Shown here one piece after another: positions 49,685 to 58,970 of a stretch of DNA of 64,000 nt. The translations under genes and the position numbers were made by a program. This DNA is from Comamonadaceae bacterium (GTDB lineage Bacteria > Pseudomonadota > Gammaproteobacteria > Burkholderiales > Burkholderiaceae_C): positions 62,001 through 126,000 of the forward strand of contig JAIYCB010000012.1 of the NCBI GenBank assembly GCA_027488215.1, written 5' to 3'. The notes under the pieces are model-generated. The model worked only from the letters and a program-made list of their open reading frames with translations. It was not told where the DNA came from and did no database searches. Numbering within the stretch: the first letter of the stretch is position 1; the number at the start of each line of letters is the position of its first letter.

Positions 49685-50107
49685 TCAGTTGGAATAACGC
49701 ATGGCTGGCTGGGTCTGGTTCAGCAAGCTGGGCAGCGACTTCCAGGCCTCAGCAATGTCCTTGATCAGGCTTTGCACTTCGTCCAAAGCGGAGACGTCGT
49801 TGTAAGCATTGACATGAAACAAACGGCGTGTCACGTAGGCATACAACTCGTTGAGGTTTTGGGCCAACTCACCACCACGCTCGAAGTCCAAGGCCCCCTG
49901 CAAACCCACCACAATGCGTCCTGCGCGTGACAAGGCCTTCGACTTTTCTTCAATTGCGTTGTTCAGGATATGGCCTTTGGCCGAAGCCAGGCTCTCGGTC
50001 AGACCGTCAAACAGCATTTGGATCAGCTGGACATTGTCTGCTGTGGCCACGCCTGTGACCACTTGCACCGAACCGTAACTTTGAGCTGCTCTTGAATATG
50101 CACGCAT
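49685..50107 (-). CDS. fliS: Flagellin export chaperone FliS
   Basis: A 140-aa helical protein from ATG at 50107, MRAYSRAAQSYGSVQVVTGVATADNVQLIQMLFDGLTESLASA, the classic FliS start. Further conserved parts include KALSRAGRIVVGLQGALDFERGGELAQNL and LNELYAYVTRRLF. It binds flagellin C-termini before export. fliC and fliD are not in the window. It ends the leftward flagellar operon, 91 bp after the unknown membrane protein gene. Confidence 0.92.
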   Translation of the reverse strand: MRAYSRAAQSYGSVQVVTGVATADNVQLIQMLFDGLTESLASAKGHILNNAIEEKSKALSRAGRIVVGLQGALDFERGGELAQNLNELYAYVTRRLFHVNAYNDVSALDEVQSLIKDIAEAWKSLPSLLNQTQPAMRYSN

Positions 50108-50198
50108 GGTGGAAAACCCTTTATCAACTGCTTGTACAAACAGTATCGGCCAGGGTTGAGAAAACTTGAGCCCCGAGGGCGCAACCGAGGACAAAAAT

Positions 50199-50798
50199 TC
50201 AGGTTGCCGAAGGGGGGCCTAAAACAGGCAGATCGGCCTCGGACCGTGGCATCAAGCTCTCAGACAAGGGTTGGTCCAAATTCACCATTGCTTTGCCGTA
50301 CAGGGTTTGACCCGCTTCATCAAGGGCAAGACGTACCGCATCGAGCTGGTCTTCAGGCAACTGGGCACTGTCCAAGCCACATTTGTAAAGGGTATTGACC
50401 TGTGCCGAAGGTAGCCAAGACTCCACCGAGCCTCGAGAAGTGCTGATCAACTTGGTGTTTTTAGGCTCACTCAACATCCCAAGCTGACCGTCCTTGACGC
50501 CGTCTTGAAAAATCGCGTCAACGTGCTTGTGCAAAACCATCTCGTAGAGCGCCCGAAATTCATCGACCGCTGTCGCATCGAACCCATCAGGCACCCGTCC
50601 TGTCATGGCATCCCAGAGTTTTTTGGAGCTCAAGCCGGCAAAAGGCCCAACCGGAGCTGCCTCCTTTTGCGTTTTCAGGGTTTGGGCAAATTGCCGGGTT
50701 TCCTTCTCGAGTGTGTTCACCCGGTCCAACAGATAAATGATGAAAACCAAAAGCACCAAGATGCCCATGGCCATCAAAGCAGACACAAAGGCTTCCAT
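50199..50798 (-). CDS. Unknown membrane-anchored protein in the flagellar operon
   Basis: A 199-aa protein. Residues 4-24 (FVSALMAMGILVLLVFIIYLL) form one membrane segment, followed by a short coiled coil (RVNTLEKETRQFAQTLKTQKE) and a soluble helical domain from about residue 55. The gene lies between the 173-aa unknown gene and fliS. A role in flagellar assembly or regulation is inferred from context only. No family recognised. Confidence 0.7.
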   Translation of the reverse strand: MEAFVSALMAMGILVLLVFIIYLLDRVNTLEKETRQFAQTLKTQKEAAPVGPFAGLSSKKLWDAMTGRVPDGFDATAVDEFRALYEMVLHKHVDAIFQDGVKDGQLGMLSEPKNTKLISTSRGSVESWLPSAQVNTLYKCGLDSAQLPEDQLDAVRLALDEAGQTLYGKAMVNLDQPLSESLMPRSEADLPVLGPPSAT

Positions 50799-50829
50799 AA
50801 GGGCCCACTCCGGTCAGGGTGTCAAGACA

Positions 50830-51351
50830 TCAGGAAAGTCCTGAAGAAGCCTCATTATCAGGTGATTGAGCCAGTTCGTCGCGCAAAAATTGCAAAACTT
50901 GGAAGGGCTCTGCCAATTTCAACTCGTAATGGCACAGTTGATTGGCCAAACCCTGCATGGTCTCAATGGCCTTGAGCGCAGGAATTTCAGTGCGTTGGTA
51001 GCGCCCACCCAGGACAAAAGCTTCATGGGCATATTCTTCGGGCAGGTAAACATAGACTTCGTTCTCACCCGCCTTGATTTTTTGAAACACGGAAGGCTCA
51101 GGCAGCGGTGGTTTGTCTTTTCCATTGGCGATGGCCGCAGAAGCCAGTTCTTGCCATGCCGCCGTTTGTTCTGCGCCAGACACAAAGCATTTGTCCATGT
51201 GTGCACGACACAACAGACCCATGCGCACGCGCAAGTTCCTGATCTCACGCGAATCCGAATCCGAAGAGGTTATCTTTTCGAAAAGCGCTTGCGCTTTCCT
51301 CATTTCTTCTTCAGGATTTTTTTGGGAAAAGAGGGAGAAAAAAGATGCCAT
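50830..51351 (-). CDS. Unknown soluble protein in the flagellar operon
   Basis: A 173-aa protein, MASFFSLFSQKNPEEEMRKAQALFEKI, mostly helical, with RVRMGLLCRAHMDKCF and YVYLPEEYAHEAFVLGGRYQR. It follows fliA by 23 bp and precedes the membrane-anchored gene by 31 bp, so they are co-transcribed. No family recognised; a flagellar accessory role is an inference. Confidence 0.7.
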   Translation of the reverse strand: MASFFSLFSQKNPEEEMRKAQALFEKITSSDSDSREIRNLRVRMGLLCRAHMDKCFVSGAEQTAAWQELASAAIANGKDKPPLPEPSVFQKIKAGENEVYVYLPEEYAHEAFVLGGRYQRTEIPALKAIETMQGLANQLCHYELKLAEPFQVLQFLRDELAQSPDNEASSGLS

Positions 51352-51374
51352 ATCGCGGCAATCTTATCACTCTG

Positions 51375-52094
51375 TCATCCGACCTGAAGTGTGAGTCGCA
51401 ATTTTTTGACCACCGTGGAAAGGATTTGGCTGACCCGTGACTCGCTGACGCCCAGCACTTCGCCAATTTCTTTCAAGTTCAACTCTTCCACATAGTAAAG
51501 GTTCATCACCAGCTTCTCGCGCTCAGGCAATTCGTCAATGGCATGCACGACGGCATCCATGAATTCAGCCTCCTCCACCATGGCCTCAGGCTGCAAGGCG
51601 CTGTCACCCGGCATGCTCATGACTTCGTCGCTGACCACTTCCATGGAAAAGGTTTCAAAGCGCTTGGCCTGGCCACGTTCACGTTGGAACTCGTCAAGCT
51701 CCTTGCCCATGAACAAGGCCAATTCGGACTGGGTCGGCGCTCGGCCCAACTCGGCGGCCAACACGTGCACCGCCTCGTTTTCACTTTTATTGAAAGCGAC
51801 CGCCGAGCGGGGCAAAAAGGATTGCCTGCGCACTTCGTCCAGAATGGCTCCACGAACGCGGCTCAAAGCGAAGTGCTCGAACTCGAAACCTCTGGTCGGA
51901 TCAAACGAGCGCGCCGCTTCGATCAGCCCGACCATCCCCACTTGGATAAGCTCGTCTAGCTCCATGAACGGGGGAACGCGGGCTTTGAGGTGAATGGCCA
52001 CACGCTTGACCATCGGCATGTGCGCAATGATCAGAGACTCGTGGCGGTTGTCAACCTGTTCGTAGAGGGATATGGAACTGGACACTTCGATCAC
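51375..52094 (-). CDS. fliA: Flagellar sigma factor sigma-28
   Basis: A 239-aa sigma factor. Start is GTG at 52094, overlapping the flhG stop as GTGA. Region 2 has PMVKRVAIHLKARVPPFMELDELIQVGMVGLIEAARSFDPTRG; region 4 ends EREKLVMNLYYVEELNLKEIGEVLGVSESRVSQI. It transcribes late flagellar and chemotaxis genes and is usually held by FlgM until hook completion. Confidence 0.97.
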   Translation of the reverse strand: MIEVSSSISLYEQVDNRHESLIIAHMPMVKRVAIHLKARVPPFMELDELIQVGMVGLIEAARSFDPTRGFEFEHFALSRVRGAILDEVRRQSFLPRSAVAFNKSENEAVHVLAAELGRAPTQSELALFMGKELDEFQRERGQAKRFETFSMEVVSDEVMSMPGDSALQPEAMVEEAEFMDAVVHAIDELPEREKLVMNLYYVEELNLKEIGEVLGVSESRVSQILSTVVKKLRLTLQVG

Positions 52095-52915
52095 CTCTGC
52101 GAAGAAACGCGAAGCATGCGCTCTGTGAAAAACTGCAGTCGTCCCGACGGCCCATCCACTGGAGGCAGGTGATCGATGGCATCGGCCAAAGCCCTGAAGT
52201 CACGGGCTGCGGCGCTGCCAGGGGCAAATTCAAGCACCGACTGGTATTTGCGCAGGGACTGCAGAACCAACTCATCGGCTTCAATGGAATGCAAGAACCT
52301 GACCGAAACCCCCAAGAAACGATTGCACACATCGTTCAGTCGGCGATGCAGTTGCCGCCCCTCGTGGGCACTGCCCACCATGTTGGGAATCAGGTAAATC
52401 TCATCCAAAGACTGCTCGGTAGACATGACTTTGATCAAGCCATAAGCATCGGCAATGGATGAAGGCTGGTCACACACCACAACAAAACGGCGCTGACAAG
52501 CGGCCATGAAATCGAGCACGGCCGGGGCGATGCCCGCCGCCACATCCACCACCAGGTAATCCACCGGCTCTTGAAGAGTATCAAAGGCACGAATCATGCT
52601 GGCAATTTGCTGGGCATCGAGCGCAGCGATGTCACGCAAGCCCGAGGCCCCCGGAACCAAGCGAATGCCCTGCTTGGTGGTCACCAAGACCTCATCCAGT
52701 GTTTTTTCGCCTTTGAGTACGTGGCTGATATTGAACGGGGCAAAAGCACCCAGGGCAATTTGGGCATTGGCCATCCCCAGGTCGGCGTCAAGCAGCATGA
52801 CCTTGTGACCACGCAAGGCCAAGGCCACAGCCAAGTTGATGGACACCGTGGTTTTACCGGCGCCCCCCTTGCCGCTGGCGACACCGATGACCTGAGGAAA
52901 CACAGGCTTATCCAT
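52091..52915 (-). CDS. flhG: MinD-like ATPase FlhG (FleN), flagellar number regulator
   Basis: A 274-aa protein from ATG at 52915. The deviant Walker A is GVASGKGGAGKTTVSINLA, with LLDADLGMANAQIALG after it and YLVVDVAAGIAPAVLDF as Walker B. It limits flagellar number, opposing FlhF, whose gene it overlaps. In the usual form it binds FlhF through an N-terminal helix; here the N-terminus before the P-loop is very short (MDKPVFPQVIG), so that interface may differ. Confidence 0.93.
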   Translation of the reverse strand: MDKPVFPQVIGVASGKGGAGKTTVSINLAVALALRGHKVMLLDADLGMANAQIALGAFAPFNISHVLKGEKTLDEVLVTTKQGIRLVPGASGLRDIAALDAQQIASMIRAFDTLQEPVDYLVVDVAAGIAPAVLDFMAACQRRFVVVCDQPSSIADAYGLIKVMSTEQSLDEIYLIPNMVGSAHEGRQLHRRLNDVCNRFLGVSVRFLHSIEADELVLQSLRKYQSVLEFAPGSAAARDFRALADAIDHLPPVDGPSGRLQFFTERMLRVSSQR

Positions 52916-54422
52916 GCGCAACTTTCAAAACGGTAGCGGCTTTGGCTGATGAACGTCGGGCGGGGGTCTGAGGCCGGTCGCCCATGAAAGTCGGGATCAA
53001 AATGTCTTCCTCCATCACGTTCTCTTTGAGCAACTTCTCGGGCTTGGGGAGGGATTTACTGGCTTTGGCAACCAATGGCTTTTTGGCACGGGATACGCGA
53101 GCTGGGGCCACACTTGTCACAGGCGGCACCGACATCGCAGGCATCGCGGTCTGCGCACCTTGGGACTGCGACACATGCTGCATCAAAGGGGTCAAAGCCA
53201 ATTGCACCAGACGGGATGCATCAAAAGGCTCTGCCGCATGATCCACCCGGTTAGAGCCCGACATGCAGGTAACACCCAAGGGCTGCTCGCTCAAGCCTTT
53301 GATCAACGCCCAGGGATAAGCGGCCTCATCCACTTTGCTCAGCATCAAGGAAGACCAGCTCATAACGGAATTGTGAAGAATCTTTTGCACACTGGTCACT
53401 GTAGCATCAACCGGTAACACAGCATGGCGCAAGACCTTCGGATGCTCGTTTTTCAACAGCTCGGCTTGCGCACTGAAATCGGTTCCACAAGTGTCGATCC
53501 AGACCGTTTTTCCTTCCAGCTCCTGCAACAAGGTGCGCAACATGTCCGAGTTGGCGGCGCGGAAACAAGTCACACCGGACTGTGCAGCCAACAACTGCAT
53601 TTGGGCCCAAGCGCCTGGGCGTTGGTCGGCGAAACTGACCATGGCTTGGTTTTCAACCCCATGCACTTGCGCTGCGGCATAAGCCAGGCGAGCCACCATG
53701 GAGGTTTTGCCTGAACCAGAGGGCCCACACAAGGCATGAAATCCAGACTCAGGTGGCGCCATGGCCGGACGGTTCAAGGCATTGACCAGCAGACTTTGCA
53801 TCACGGGCCAAGCGTCCCGAACACTCTCGAGCTCCTGGATGCTGTCGGTCAGTAATGCACGCAAACCCGCAGGCACGCCCACCTCGCTCATGGCCAAGGA
53901 CAATTGCTGAATGGCCGGCGATAGCCTCAGGCCATCTTGCCAAGGCATCATTTGGCGCGACAGGCTGAACTCTTTGCGCAGCGCTGCCATTTCAAGGCGC
54001 AGCAGTTCCACGATTTCCTGACTGCGTTGAGCCCCGTGGCGCATTTGCTCGGCGCCTGCTTCTTCCTGTTTCAAGACCAGGTCAGGCACCACGACGGGTG
54101 GCACGGCAGCAGCTGCCTCCAGCGGCTTGCCAAGTTCCGGCAAAGGCTCATCGGAGGTCAAAGGTGCAAAAGAGCTGGCGCTTTGAAACAACTTGGAAAA
54201 AGGCACAAAAGGTGCCTCCGCCTCAGCTGGGCTGCTCCCCACACCCTTGACTGGCTCGGCAAATTCTGACTCAGGCATGGCATCCAGGTCCACGGCCACG
54301 ATCAGCTCAGTTTGATTATCCAAACGCTGGGTGGAGATGATCAACACGTCAGGTCCATACAACTGGATGGCTCTTTCGTTGGCAGAGCGGCTGTCGCGAG
54401 CGAGGATGCGTTTGAGTTCCAT
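52908..54422 (-). CDS. flhF: SRP-like GTPase FlhF, flagellar placement factor
   Basis: A 504-aa protein. MELKRILARDSRSANERAIQLYGPDVLIISTQRLDNQTELIVAVD is the family B-domain start. The GTPase G1 is LCGPSGSGKTSMVARLA; VWIDTCGTDF (where TAG is commoner) and LSKVDEAAYPW (T/SKxDE) follow. A Pro/Ala-rich middle linker is typical. An unusual C-terminal extension of about 80 residues (VPPVTSVAPARVSRAKKP) follows the G domain. It recruits early flagellar parts to the pole. Confidence 0.92.
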   Translation of the reverse strand: MELKRILARDSRSANERAIQLYGPDVLIISTQRLDNQTELIVAVDLDAMPESEFAEPVKGVGSSPAEAEAPFVPFSKLFQSASSFAPLTSDEPLPELGKPLEAAAAVPPVVVPDLVLKQEEAGAEQMRHGAQRSQEIVELLRLEMAALRKEFSLSRQMMPWQDGLRLSPAIQQLSLAMSEVGVPAGLRALLTDSIQELESVRDAWPVMQSLLVNALNRPAMAPPESGFHALCGPSGSGKTSMVARLAYAAAQVHGVENQAMVSFADQRPGAWAQMQLLAAQSGVTCFRAANSDMLRTLLQELEGKTVWIDTCGTDFSAQAELLKNEHPKVLRHAVLPVDATVTSVQKILHNSVMSWSSLMLSKVDEAAYPWALIKGLSEQPLGVTCMSGSNRVDHAAEPFDASRLVQLALTPLMQHVSQSQGAQTAMPAMSVPPVTSVAPARVSRAKKPLVAKASKSLPKPEKLLKENVMEEDILIPTFMGDRPQTPARRSSAKAATVLKVAHG

Positions 54423-54428
54423 GATCTA

Positions 54429-56546
54429 TCAGACTTTGGTAACAGAGGGGTTGTTTCGGGGATCGGCTTGCACCGTGTTGATCACTTTGACCGGCTGGTC
54501 ATCCGGAATCTCGCTGTAGGACAACACCGTCAGGTCGCTGACACGAAAGCGCACGGCCTTGGACATCCAAGGACGTATCGCCGGCGAAACCACCAACACG
54601 GCCGGAAAGCCCTGCTCTTCGGTGGTTCGGGCACTGTCGCGCAAAGCCGCAAAGAGGCTTTCGGCCAGACTCGGCTCCAGCACCATGCCAGACGAGCCAT
54701 TGTTTTGTTGCAGCACGTTGTGCAACAACTGCTCCAAATGCGGATCCAAGGTCAGCACTGACAAGGTGTCGCGGTTTTCCAGCAAACCCTGAACAATCAT
54801 CCGGCCGAGTTTGGGGCGAACCAGCTGCGTCAATTGGTCGGGATCTTGCGTGCGACCGCTGACCTCGGTCAGGGCCTCGACCACCGTGCGCATGTCGCGG
54901 ATGGGTACAGACTCCTGCAACAAGTTTTGCAGCGTGCGGGTCACCACCCCCAAAGACAACTTGCCGGGCACCAGCTCTTCGACCAGTTTGGGCGACTTGG
55001 CCGCCAGCTTATCCAGCAATTTTTGGGCTTCATCATGGCTCAAAAGCTCGTGAGCGCTGTCACGCAAAACCTTGTTCATGTGGGTGGCAATGGCCGTGCT
55101 GGGGTCTACCACGGTATAACCCAAAGCGCGGGCTTGATCTCGCCAGGCCGGCTCAATCCAGACAGCCTCCAAACCAAACGCAGGCTCCTTGGTCGGTTGA
55201 CCCTCCACTTTGCCGTACACCTTCCCGGGGTTGATGGCCAACTCCCGACCCACCTTGACTTCCCCTCGGCCACGCACCACGCCATTCAAAACAATGTGAT
55301 AGGTGTCCGGCTCCAGATTCAGGGCATCGCGAATGCGCACCGGTTGCACCAAAAAGCCCAACTCGGCCGACAGCTTTTTACGAACACCCTTGACACGCGT
55401 CATCAACTGCCCGCCCGACTCCTGGTTGACCAAGGGAATCAAGCCGTAACCAATCTCCAAACCAATCAAATCGACCTGCTCTACATCATCCCAGTCCAAC
55501 TCTTTGGGGGCATCGCTGGCTGTGCTTACAGGCGTGGCAGCCTTTTGCTCTTGCAGCATTTCTTTGCGCATGATCATGAAAGCAGCGCCAGCCGTGGCAG
55601 CAGCCAGAGTCAAAAAAACCAGATGCGGCATGCCGGGCACCATACCCAAAATGGTCAAAATGCCCGCCGAAATGAACAAAGCCGGCACATTCGACAATTG
55701 GCTGGAGGCCTGCTCGGTCATTGACTCTGAAGTCGTCACCCGGGTCACAATGATGGCGGTCGCCAGTGACAAGAACAGCGCAGGGATCTGGGCCACCAAG
55801 CCATCACCAATGGTCAACAGCACGTACAAACGGGTGGCCTCGCCCACTGGCAAGTTGTGCTGACCGATACCAATGGCCAAGCCCCCGACGATGTTGATGA
55901 TCAAAATCAGCAAACCTGCAATCGCATCACCACTGACGAATTTAGAGGCACCGTCCATGGATCCGAAGAAATCAGACTCCTGCGCCAATTCTTCCCGGCG
56001 TTTTTTGGCGGTTTCCTGATCAATCACACCTGCGTTCAAGTCGGCATCGATCGACATCTGCTTGCCGGGCATCGCATCCAATGTGAATCGGGCATTGACC
56101 TCGGAAACACGCCCCGCGCCCTTGGTCACCACAAAAAAGTTCACGATCATCAAGATCACGAAAATGATGAAGCCCACCACATAGTTGCCCGCGATCACGA
56201 ACTCGCCGAACGCTGCAATCACTTTGCCGGCCGACTCAGGGCCTTCGTGGCCATTGACCAGCACCACGCGCGTGGAGGCCACGTTCAAGGCCAAACGCAG
56301 CATGGTGGCAAAAAGCAAAACCGCCGGAAATGAAGAAAATTCCAGCGGTTTGCGGATGCCAATGGCAATCATGATGACCACCAAGCCGATCATGATGTTG
56401 AACGTAAACAAAATGTCCAACATCAAAGGGGGCAGCGGCACCACCAGCATCGCCATGATCAGCAACACCAAAGCGGGCAAACCCAGACCTGCCAGATCGT
56501 AGCGCGACAAATTCTGTCGGATCGTTGACAGGGACAAGGTGTTCAT
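54429..56546 (-). CDS. flhA: Flagellar export apparatus protein FlhA
   Basis: A 705-aa inner-membrane protein of the flagellar type III gate. ATG at 56546 (MNTLSLSTIRQNLSRYDLAGLGLP) matches the usual start. Eight N-terminal membrane segments are followed by the cytosolic domain. The FHIPEP-type signature lies in RVSEVNARFTLDAMPGKQMSIDADLNAG. The cytosolic platform receives chaperone-substrate complexes. First gene of the leftward operon. Confidence 0.97.
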   Translation of the reverse strand: MNTLSLSTIRQNLSRYDLAGLGLPALVLLIMAMLVVPLPPLMLDILFTFNIMIGLVVIMIAIGIRKPLEFSSFPAVLLFATMLRLALNVASTRVVLVNGHEGPESAGKVIAAFGEFVIAGNYVVGFIIFVILMIVNFFVVTKGAGRVSEVNARFTLDAMPGKQMSIDADLNAGVIDQETAKKRREELAQESDFFGSMDGASKFVSGDAIAGLLILIINIVGGLAIGIGQHNLPVGEATRLYVLLTIGDGLVAQIPALFLSLATAIIVTRVTTSESMTEQASSQLSNVPALFISAGILTILGMVPGMPHLVFLTLAAATAGAAFMIMRKEMLQEQKAATPVSTASDAPKELDWDDVEQVDLIGLEIGYGLIPLVNQESGGQLMTRVKGVRKKLSAELGFLVQPVRIRDALNLEPDTYHIVLNGVVRGRGEVKVGRELAINPGKVYGKVEGQPTKEPAFGLEAVWIEPAWRDQARALGYTVVDPSTAIATHMNKVLRDSAHELLSHDEAQKLLDKLAAKSPKLVEELVPGKLSLGVVTRTLQNLLQESVPIRDMRTVVEALTEVSGRTQDPDQLTQLVRPKLGRMIVQGLLENRDTLSVLTLDPHLEQLLHNVLQQNNGSSGMVLEPSLAESLFAALRDSARTTEEQGFPAVLVVSPAIRPWMSKAVRFRVSDLTVLSYSEIPDDQPVKVINTVQADPRNNPSVTKV

Positions 56547-56791
56547 GGTCAAAAGGCCGCTGTTTGAAGGGGAAGAATCAGGTTTTATCGGTTTATCAAC
56601 ACCTTGAAGCAATCTGTGTGCCAGCAGCCATTACGACATCGCCGATCCCCAAACCAGGACTTAGGCACGAACCAAGCCAAGCTGGTGCGCAACTTGCTCA
56701 ATAAAGGGTCAAGCCACATGAACGGCAAAAATTGGCCGCCTCGAAGGCCACCGTAGTTTCTTGAATCGACACCTTTGGAGAAGCCCAACCT

Positions 56792-58342
56792 ATGACCATC
56801 ACCCTCAGCGACAATCTCAGCCAGGCCGGCGCCATCCAAAATCCCACTACTTTTGAATTCAAATCAGACGCCAGCACCCACCACGAGGGCCAAAGCTTTG
56901 GGCAACTCATGTCTGGCATTTTTCAACTTCAGACCGACAACCCAAGCGAGATCGACCAAGAGAAAAAGAAGCTCACAGAAGAACCAGGGCAGGAAGTTGC
57001 CGTTCCCATCAACCTGATGGGCCAAGCTACGGTGCTCGACTCGTACGCCAGCGCCTTGAACGCCGTGACCCTGAAAGCCGTGACCTTGGGCCCCCACCTG
57101 AGTGTCATCACGCCAGAAGCTTCACCCCCGGATTCACAAAGCCTAGAAGCATTTGCCCGCGCCCAAGGCCTTGATGAAAACGCAGTTCATTGGCTTTTTG
57201 GCAGCCCTGCAGCAGCCCTGCCCGCCACCTCCATCGCCAATCCGATCAGCAGCCATGCACTGACCGATGAGCTTGGCATCGGTGCAAGCGTGAGCATGAG
57301 CAAGGCCCAAGGCACTCCCCCGCAAGTTCCGCTCTTGATGCAAAGCGGTTCCTCGACTGGACAAGCACTGGCAACCGCACAGACCAGCGACCTGACAGGG
57401 CAAGCAGCGGCCACCCCACAGAACACTGCATTAACAGCCCAAACCACCGCCAATGGACAAAACACCGGAGCGGTTACAAGCTTAGTTGGCAGTGCCTTGG
57501 CCGGCGCGCAAGCCCTCTGGGCCATGGCCGACGAGCCTGGTCAGGCCCAAAAATCCAGCATGCCCCCCGTCCCGGAAGAAGTGTTGCCCATCCCCATGCT
57601 GCGCATGCCGCCCCCGGCAGCCGTATGGATGCAACGCAACGTCTTCCAAAGCGTGCTGCAGAACAACCAGAACAGCCCCAAAGAGGCCACCATCAGCCTC
57701 AGCGAATTGGACTTGGGCGCTGACTGGGGTGGAGAAACACTCCAACAACTGCTTGGAGTCGAAGGCGGCACCAACGGCTCCAGCAGCACAGGCACCCACG
57801 GTACCGCCTACGCCAACTTCGCCGCCCGTTGGGACGCACAGGCCAACCACCGAAGCGACCAAGCCAATGCCAACGGCACCTCACCTGACCTGCCCGACAC
57901 CAACGCCCGCAGCGAAAACATCCAAAACCTGGCCGAAAAAATGGGCCAAGCTGTGGGACAACGCATCCTGACGGAAATGGAAAAAGGCCAATGGCACCTG
58001 AAACTTCAACTGCGCCCCGCTACATTGGGCCACATCGAAGTCGAAATGAGAATGCGAAGCGGGGAATTTGAAGCTGTTTTCATCGCACCCAACGCCACCA
58101 CCCGCGACCTGCTGCAAGATGGCATGGCCAAACTCAGGGAAACGCTCAACCAAATGGGCATGGATGTTGCTAATATCCATGTAGGTGGCGGTCAGTCGGG
58201 CCAAAGTGGCGGAGACTCGACACCTGGTTTTTCAAGAGGCAAGACCACGCAGGCGAAGGAAAGTGCCCAGGAGACCACCTCAGAATTATCAAGAGCACCG
58301 CGCGTCAAGGACCCCAAAGATGGTCTGGACGTTTTGGTCTGA
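56792..58342 (+). CDS. fliK: Flagellar hook-length control protein FliK
   Basis: A 516-aa protein. The N-terminal two thirds are low-complexity Ala/Gln/Thr-rich (LTGQAAATPQNTALTAQTTANGQNTG), acting as the length ruler. The C-terminal Flg_hook domain has LKLQLRPATLGHIEVEMRMRSGEFEAVFIAPNATTRDLLQDGM and MGMDVANIHVGGG. It stops hook growth and switches export to filament proteins. The gene opens the rightward flagellar operon; the 245-bp gap before it holds no gene. Confidence 0.9.
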   Translation: MTITLSDNLSQAGAIQNPTTFEFKSDASTHHEGQSFGQLMSGIFQLQTDNPSEIDQEKKKLTEEPGQEVAVPINLMGQATVLDSYASALNAVTLKAVTLGPHLSVITPEASPPDSQSLEAFARAQGLDENAVHWLFGSPAAALPATSIANPISSHALTDELGIGASVSMSKAQGTPPQVPLLMQSGSSTGQALATAQTSDLTGQAAATPQNTALTAQTTANGQNTGAVTSLVGSALAGAQALWAMADEPGQAQKSSMPPVPEEVLPIPMLRMPPPAAVWMQRNVFQSVLQNNQNSPKEATISLSELDLGADWGGETLQQLLGVEGGTNGSSSTGTHGTAYANFAARWDAQANHRSDQANANGTSPDLPDTNARSENIQNLAEKMGQAVGQRILTEMEKGQWHLKLQLRPATLGHIEVEMRMRSGEFEAVFIAPNATTRDLLQDGMAKLRETLNQMGMDVANIHVGGGQSGQSGGDSTPGFSRGKTTQAKESAQETTSELSRAPRVKDPKDGLDVLV

Positions 58343-58365
58343 CAGTAACCCAACGAGGACGAAAC

Positions 58366-58950
58366 ATGGCAGCAGCAGAAGAAGATACCGAAGTTGAAGT
58401 CAAAAAGAAATCACCATTGATCAAGATCATCTTGATCGCTGTTGTGGCCATCGTGGTCTTGGCTGGCACCGTCGTGGGCACACTTTTTGTGACTGGCTTT
58501 TTTGACAAAAAAGACACCTCTGCTGCCGAAGCCCAACTCAAGGCGCTTGAGGATCAAGCGGCTGGTGTCAAAAACCCCGCCAGCGATGCAATTCCCAAAA
58601 AGGTCACCAAAGAGTCCCCCGAGTTGACCCGGTTCGAAAACCACTACATGGAACTTGAAAAAGACCTGGTCGCCAACCTCACCAATTCACGCAAAGTGAT
58701 CCAGGTGAAACTGGCCATCATGACCCACTACGACGAGCGGGTATTCAAAAACGTCAAGAAACATGAATTTGCACTGCGCGCCACAGCACTCGATGTGATG
58801 CGCCTGACCACGGATGCCGATTTGAACCAGCCTGATTTCAGGAAAAAAATGGCTGAAAAAATCCGCCTTGAACTCAACGCCGTCCTGGAAAAATACGAAG
58901 ACTTCGGCGGCATCGAAGAAGTTTATTTCACCAGCTTTGTGGTGCAGTAA
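58366..58950 (+). CDS. fliL: Flagellar basal body-associated protein FliL
   Basis: A 194-aa protein with an acidic N-terminus, one membrane segment (IKIILIAVVAIVVLAGTVVGTLF) and a periplasmic SPFH-like domain ending ILEKYEDFGGIEEVYFTSFVVQ-like (here AVLEKYEDFGG). It stabilises the motor and stator units. CGAGGAC lies upstream of the ATG. Confidence 0.93.
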   Translation: MAAAEEDTEVEVKKKSPLIKIILIAVVAIVVLAGTVVGTLFVTGFFDKKDTSAAEAQLKALEDQAAGVKNPASDAIPKKVTKESPELTRFENHYMELEKDLVANLTNSRKVIQVKLAIMTHYDERVFKNVKKHEFALRATALDVMRLTTDADLNQPDFRKKMAEKIRLELNAVLEKYEDFGGIEEVYFTSFVVQ

Positions 58951-58970
58951 ACCCATCAGACTCATTGACC

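Noticed and set aside
56683-56697. sigma-54-like site TGGTGC-N5-TTGC upstream of fliK
   Set aside because: The GG and GC spacing fits, but two core bases differ from consensus and it lies 95 bp from the start; flagella of this family are usually not sigma-54 dependent. Chance match is likely.
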